Assembly (NCBI GenBank): GCA_944376975.1
Contig: CALWEE010000050.1
Coordinates: forward strand, 1 to 9,284
DNA: 9,284 nt
Reading direction: 5' to 3'
DNA from: an uncultured Lachnospiraceae bacterium
GTDB taxonomy: Bacteria; Bacillota; Clostridia; Lachnospirales; Lachnospiraceae
Position numbers and translations under genes: made by a program. Numbering within the stretch: position 1 is the first letter of the stretch; the number at the start of each line of letters is the position of its first letter. Shown in pieces: positions 6,022-9,284 of the stretch. The notes under the pieces were generated by a model. It had not been told where the DNA came from. It was given only the letters and a program-made list of their open reading frames with translations, and made no database searches.

Positions 6022-6612
6022 ATGAACTGCAGAGAAGCGCAACAATTAATGGGGAATTTCATAGATGACAAGATGGACGACGAAACCCTGGAAGCCTTCA
6101 TCGAACACGTGAAGAACTGTCCTTCCTGCTATGACGACCTGGAAGTCTATTATATGGTCATAACAGGTATCCGCCAGCTGGATGAGGGGGAGGACACGGA
6201 CTTTATAAACGGCCTGAAAAACAAGCTGAAAGATAAGGAAGCGTGGCTGAAGCGCCGGAAAAAAGTCAGGGTACGGAAGTGGATCTGCGCCTGCGCCGCG
6301 TTTTTCCTTTTGATCGCGGGCACGGGAGTTTTCTTTTTATTTCAGTACATGGAGGCGAGCGAACGGGAGCGGATCATGACCCGCATCCAACATTCGGTCT
6401 ACGCCTTTTTCGGCGACACGCCGACGCCGGCCAGGGAACACCAGGCGGAAGAACGGTCCGACGTGAAGATCGATGATTTCGCCGGAAAAGGACGGACCGT
6501 TTATTTTCGATATGTACAGATCGACGGGCGGCAGCGCCTCGTGCCGGAGGAGCTTCCGGATATCGAGATCATGTACGAAACAGACAGCCGGGATCAGGAG
6601 GATGGAAAATGA
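6022..6612 (+). CDS. zf-HC2 anti-sigma-factor-like single-pass membrane protein
   Basis: A 196-residue protein starting MNCREAQQLMGNFID. The HVKNCPSC segment at 29-36 gives the His29-x3-Cys33-x2-Cys36 zinc-binding motif of zf-HC2/ZAS anti-sigma domains, with Cys3 as the possible fourth ligand. A basic stretch (KRRKKVRVRK, 77-86) leads into one membrane helix at about 88-108, then a polar outer tail of about 88 residues. Known ZAS proteins hold an ECF sigma factor in the cytoplasm, but no sigma gene is adjacent here. The start is ATG 6022, with GGAG (6012-6015) 6 nt upstream; an in-frame ATG at 5986 falls in the predicted promoter. The stop overlaps the polA start as ATGA, so translation of polA is probably coupled to it. 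It may bind a distant sigma factor or have another zinc-dependent role; the partner is unknown. Confidence 0.85.
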   Translation: MNCREAQQLMGNFIDDKMDDETLEAFIEHVKNCPSCYDDLEVYYMVITGIRQLDEGEDTDFINGLKNKLKDKEAWLKRRKKVRVRKWICACAAFFLLIAGTGVFFLFQYMEASERERIMTRIQHSVYAFFGDTPTPAREHQAEERSDVKIDDFAGKGRTVYFRYVQIDGRQRLVPEELPDIEIMYETDSRDQEDGK

Positions 6613-9236
6613 AGCAAAAAGCAGTATTGATCGATGGACACAGCATATTGAACCGGGCCTTTTATGGGATCCCCGACCTTTCCAACTCGGAAGGCCTTCA
6701 TACCAACGCCATATACGGATTTTTAAATATCCTGTTTAAAATACTGGACGAGGAGCAGGCCGCGCGGCTGATCGTCGCTTTCGACCTGAGCGCGCCCACT
6801 TTCCGGCATAAAATGTACGACGCCTATAAAGGCACCCGCAAACCCATGCCGGAGGAACTCAGGGAACAGGTGCCTGTTCTTAAGGAGGTCCTTAAAGCCA
6901 TGGGTATCCTGACTGTTTCAAAAGAAGGGTACGAGGCCGACGATATCCTGGGGACATTGTCCAGAAAATGCGAAAGAGACGGCTACGCGGTATCCGTCAT
7001 ATCCGGCGACAGGGATCTGCTCCAGTTGGCGACGGACGATATATGTATACGTATTCCGAAAACAAAGATGAGCGGAACAGAGATCGAGAACTATCACGCG
7101 AAAGACGTGCTCGCGAAATACCAGGTCACGCCTTCCCAGTTCATCGATCTGAAAGCCCTCATGGGCGATGCTTCGGACAATATACCCGGCGTCCCTGGCA
7201 TCGGTGAAAAGACGGCCACGAAGATCATCACATCCTATGGGAGCATTGAAAACGCCTATGCCCATGCGGACGCGATCAAACCGGCCCGGGCGTCGGCCAA
7301 CCTGAAAGAACATTATGACATGGCGGTACTCAGCAAAAAACTGGCGACCATCGACACGGACTGTCCTCTGGATGTGTCGCTGGATGACGCCACGCTGGAC
7401 GGCATGTATTCCGAAGAAGCGTACCAACTGTTCAAACGGCTGGAATTTAAAAATATCCTCAACCGTTTTTCCGGCGGCGCCGCGACCGACCATACGGTCA
7501 AACCGGCCGTCACCCTTGAAAAAGATCAATGGGAAGACTTTTTTAAAGCACTGGGGAAAACGGACGTCGTAGGGTTTTTCGCTGTAAAAGAAGCGACTTT
7601 AACCGGTCTTTGCCTGAGCGCCAGCGACCGGGAAAGCTGCTGGCTGCCCGCTCAAAAGGACGACTGGGCTTTCCTTGAGGAAAAACTGGACGCCCTGTAC
7701 GCGGCCGGCGTTGTCTTAGCCACGATAGACGTGAAGAAACAACGGCATTGCCTTTCCATACCGGAAGGCTGCCGCATGATGGATGTAAGCCTTATGGCCT
7801 ATCTTCTGAACCCGTTAAAAGATACCTACGCTTACGATGACATCGCCCGGGACTATCTGGGCGAGACGATCCCGTCCGAACAGGAACTGCTGGGGAAAAA
7901 AGGGCTGAAAGAGCCGACCGATGAGGGGAGAGAACATATCCCAACCTGGCTCACCTGTCTGGCCGATATCCCCAGGCGTTCCCTTTCCCCGCTCAGGAAA
8001 AAGCTGGAAAGCGAACAGATGTGGGAGCTTTATGAAAAGATCGAACAGCCTCTGGCTTTTTGCCTTTACCGCATGGAAACAACGGGCATCAAAGTGGAAA
8101 AGGCCGAGCTTAACGCATACGGCAGCCGGCTCGAAGAACGTATCCGGACGCTGGAAAAAGAGATATGGGATCTGGCCGGCGAAACCTTTAATATCCAGTC
8201 GCCGAAACAGCTGGGCGTTATCCTTTTTGAAAAGCTGCGACTGCCTTTCGGAAAGAAGACGAAGACCGGTTATTCCACTTCCGCGTCCGTCCTGGAAAAA
8301 CTGAAAGACGAAGACCCGATCGTCTCCCTCATCCTGGAATACCGGCAGCTGACCAAATTAAAATCCACCTACGCGGACGGTCTCGCCGGTTATATAGCCG
8401 AAGACGGAAGGATACACGGCACCTTCAACCAGACCATCACGGCCACCGGACGGATCAGCAGCACGGAGCCCAACCTCCAGAATATCCCCGTCCGCATGGA
8501 ACTGGGCCGGCAGATACGGAAAGTATTCGTGCCGGAAGATGGCTATGTCTTTGTGGACGCCGATTATTCCCAGATCGAACTTCGCGTCCTGGCCCATATG
8601 TCCGGGGATGAGCAGCTGATCGAGGCCTATCGGGAGGAAGAAGACATCCACAAGATCACGGCCTCTCAGGTTTTCCACGTCCCGTTGAAAGACGTGACGC
8701 CCGCCCAGAGGAGCAATGCCAAAGCGGTCAACTTCGGCATCGTATACGGCATCAGTTCCTTCGGCCTGAGCCAGGGACTGAGCATATCCCGCAAGGAAGC
8801 GGAAAACTATATCCATCAGTATTTTGAAACCTACCCGAGTATCAAGGCGTTTCTCGACGGCCTGGTCGACAGCGCGAAAAAAACCGGGAACGCGTATACG
8901 TTGTTCCACAGGAAACGTCCGGTACCGGAACTTAAATCCGCCAATTTCATGCAGCGGTCTTTCGGAGAACGGGTCGCCATGAATTCCCCCATCCAGGGAA
9001 CGGCGGCGGATATCATCAAGATCGCCATGATCCGGGTGGACGAACGGCTGCGAAAAGAGGGACTGCGTTCCCGTCTGGTCCTCCAGGTCCACGACGAACT
9101 GCTCATCGAAGCGGCGGAAGATGAAACAGAACAGGTGAAAGCCATCCTGAAAGAGGAGATGGGACACGCCGCCGACCTTCGCGTCCCCCTGGAGATCGAC
9201 ACGAATACCGGGCATAACTGGTACGAAGCCAAATAA
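6609..9236 (+). CDS. polA: DNA polymerase I with 5'-nuclease domain, proofreading residues lost
   Basis: An 875-residue family A DNA polymerase of normal length, acting in Okazaki-fragment processing and excision repair. The 5'-3' nuclease domain fills about 1-290 and keeps its acidic residues (Asp9, Asp59, EADD at 109-112, SGDRD at 132-136, GDASDN at 186-191), followed by a helix-hairpin-helix. The middle domain (about 300-475) lacks the DxE of a working 3'-5' exonuclease: the expected site reads VVGFFAVKEATL (320-331). The polymerase domain holds motif A ADYSQIELR (651-659, Asp652), motif B RSNAKAVNFGIVYG (701-714: Arg701, Lys705, Phe709, Tyr713) and motif C QVHDE (826-830, Asp829). The start is ATG 6609, with AGGAGG (6596-6601) 7 nt upstream, overlapping the previous stop. 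Its codon use matches the neighbours. It is followed 13 nt later by coaE, an arrangement seen in many Firmicutes. Confidence 0.98.
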   Translation: MKQKAVLIDGHSILNRAFYGIPDLSNSEGLHTNAIYGFLNILFKILDEEQAARLIVAFDLSAPTFRHKMYDAYKGTRKPMPEELREQVPVLKEVLKAMGILTVSKEGYEADDILGTLSRKCERDGYAVSVISGDRDLLQLATDDICIRIPKTKMSGTEIENYHAKDVLAKYQVTPSQFIDLKALMGDASDNIPGVPGIGEKTATKIITSYGSIENAYAHADAIKPARASANLKEHYDMAVLSKKLATIDTDCPLDVSLDDATLDGMYSEEAYQLFKRLEFKNILNRFSGGAATDHTVKPAVTLEKDQWEDFFKALGKTDVVGFFAVKEATLTGLCLSASDRESCWLPAQKDDWAFLEEKLDALYAAGVVLATIDVKKQRHCLSIPEGCRMMDVSLMAYLLNPLKDTYAYDDIARDYLGETIPSEQELLGKKGLKEPTDEGREHIPTWLTCLADIPRRSLSPLRKKLESEQMWELYEKIEQPLAFCLYRMETTGIKVEKAELNAYGSRLEERIRTLEKEIWDLAGETFNIQSPKQLGVILFEKLRLPFGKKTKTGYSTSASVLEKLKDEDPIVSLILEYRQLTKLKSTYADGLAGYIAEDGRIHGTFNQTITATGRISSTEPNLQNIPVRMELGRQIRKVFVPEDGYVFVDADYSQIELRVLAHMSGDEQLIEAYREEEDIHKITASQVFHVPLKDVTPAQRSNAKAVNFGIVYGISSFGLSQGLSISRKEAENYIHQYFETYPSIKAFLDGLVDSAKKTGNAYTLFHRKRPVPELKSANFMQRSFGERVAMNSPIQGTAADIIKIAMIRVDERLRKEGLRSRLVLQVHDELLIEAAEDETEQVKAILKEEMGHAADLRVPLEIDTNTGHNWYEAK

Positions 9237-9249
9237 AAGGAGCGGCAAT

Positions 9250-9284
9250 ATGAAAGTTATAGGGATCACCGGCGGAGTAGGCAG
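9250..9284 (+). CDS. coaE: Dephospho-CoA kinase, N-terminal fragment (cut by window edge)
   Basis: Eleven residues, MKVIGITGGVG, plus a partial codon are visible. The sequence matches the start of dephospho-CoA kinase, where the beta-strand leads into the Walker A loop GGxGSGKS. This enzyme phosphorylates dephospho-CoA on the ribose 3' hydroxyl, the last step of CoA synthesis. GGAG at 9239-9242 lies 7 nt upstream of ATG 9250, and only 13 nt separate the gene from the polA stop, with no terminator between, so they should share a transcript. Location after polA is the main support; another P-loop kinase cannot be excluded from so few residues. Confidence 0.8.
   Translation, partial: MKVIGITGGVG

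Noticed and set aside
8358..9269. A 303-codon open frame on the minus strand across the polA polymerase domain
   Set aside because: It is antisense to the conserved polymerase motifs A, B and C, has no ribosome binding site that I can see, and its translation resembles no family. It is a codon-bias shadow.
1..9284. A mobile element, CRISPR array, defence or toxin system
   Set aside because: I found no long terminal repeats, repeat-spacer pattern, transposase, integrase or toxin-like gene, and codon use looks even.

Overview
The window looks like a chromosomal segment of an anaerobic low-to-mid GC Firmicute, most likely class Clostridia (Lachnospiraceae-like). The reasons are strong AGGAGG-type ribosome binding sites on every gene, ECF sigma/anti-sigma pairs of the Firmicutes type, a DHHW-family protein paired with an MBOAT acyltransferase, and a zinc-finger anti-sigma-like gene leading into polA and coaE. 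This placement is an inference from gene content. All supported genes are on the + strand, and codon use looks even throughout. I see no mobile element, tRNA, rRNA or CRISPR array.

Layout: (1) 2-112, the tail of an unidentified gene, then a GC-rich perfect palindrome. (2) 186-1877, an ECF sigma factor and its probable membrane anti-sigma factor, overlapping by ATGA and preceded by an ECF-type promoter that suggests autoregulation. (3) 1915-2773, a sigma-A-type promoter, a PAP2-superfamily membrane phosphatase of the PSxH / KQHxxxD variant, and a terminator. (4) 2774-3026, an intergenic region with inverted repeats and a probable promoter. (5) 3027-5945, an MBOAT O-acyltransferase followed 20 nt later by a DHHW (AlgX/AlgJ-like) membrane-anchored protein, then a strong terminator. 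Together these two look like a machine that O-acetylates a cell-surface or secreted polymer. (6) 5992-9284, a promoter, a small zf-HC2 transmembrane protein, polA (overlapping by ATGA) and the first codons of coaE 13 nt later, apparently one operon.

The first two thirds have an envelope theme: an envelope-stress-type sigma system, a lipid phosphatase, and polymer acylation. The last third is a housekeeping DNA polymerase I / CoA-synthesis operon led by an anti-sigma-like gene without an adjacent sigma gene. For six genes the ribosome binding site fixes a start downstream of the longest possible frame: 247, 756, 3027, 4484, 6022 and, trivially, 6609. The strongest candidates for follow-up are the MBOAT-DHHW pair with its visible Asp-His-Ser set, and the orphan zf-HC2 gene translationally coupled to polA. 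I see no evidence for a wholly new defence or mobile system.
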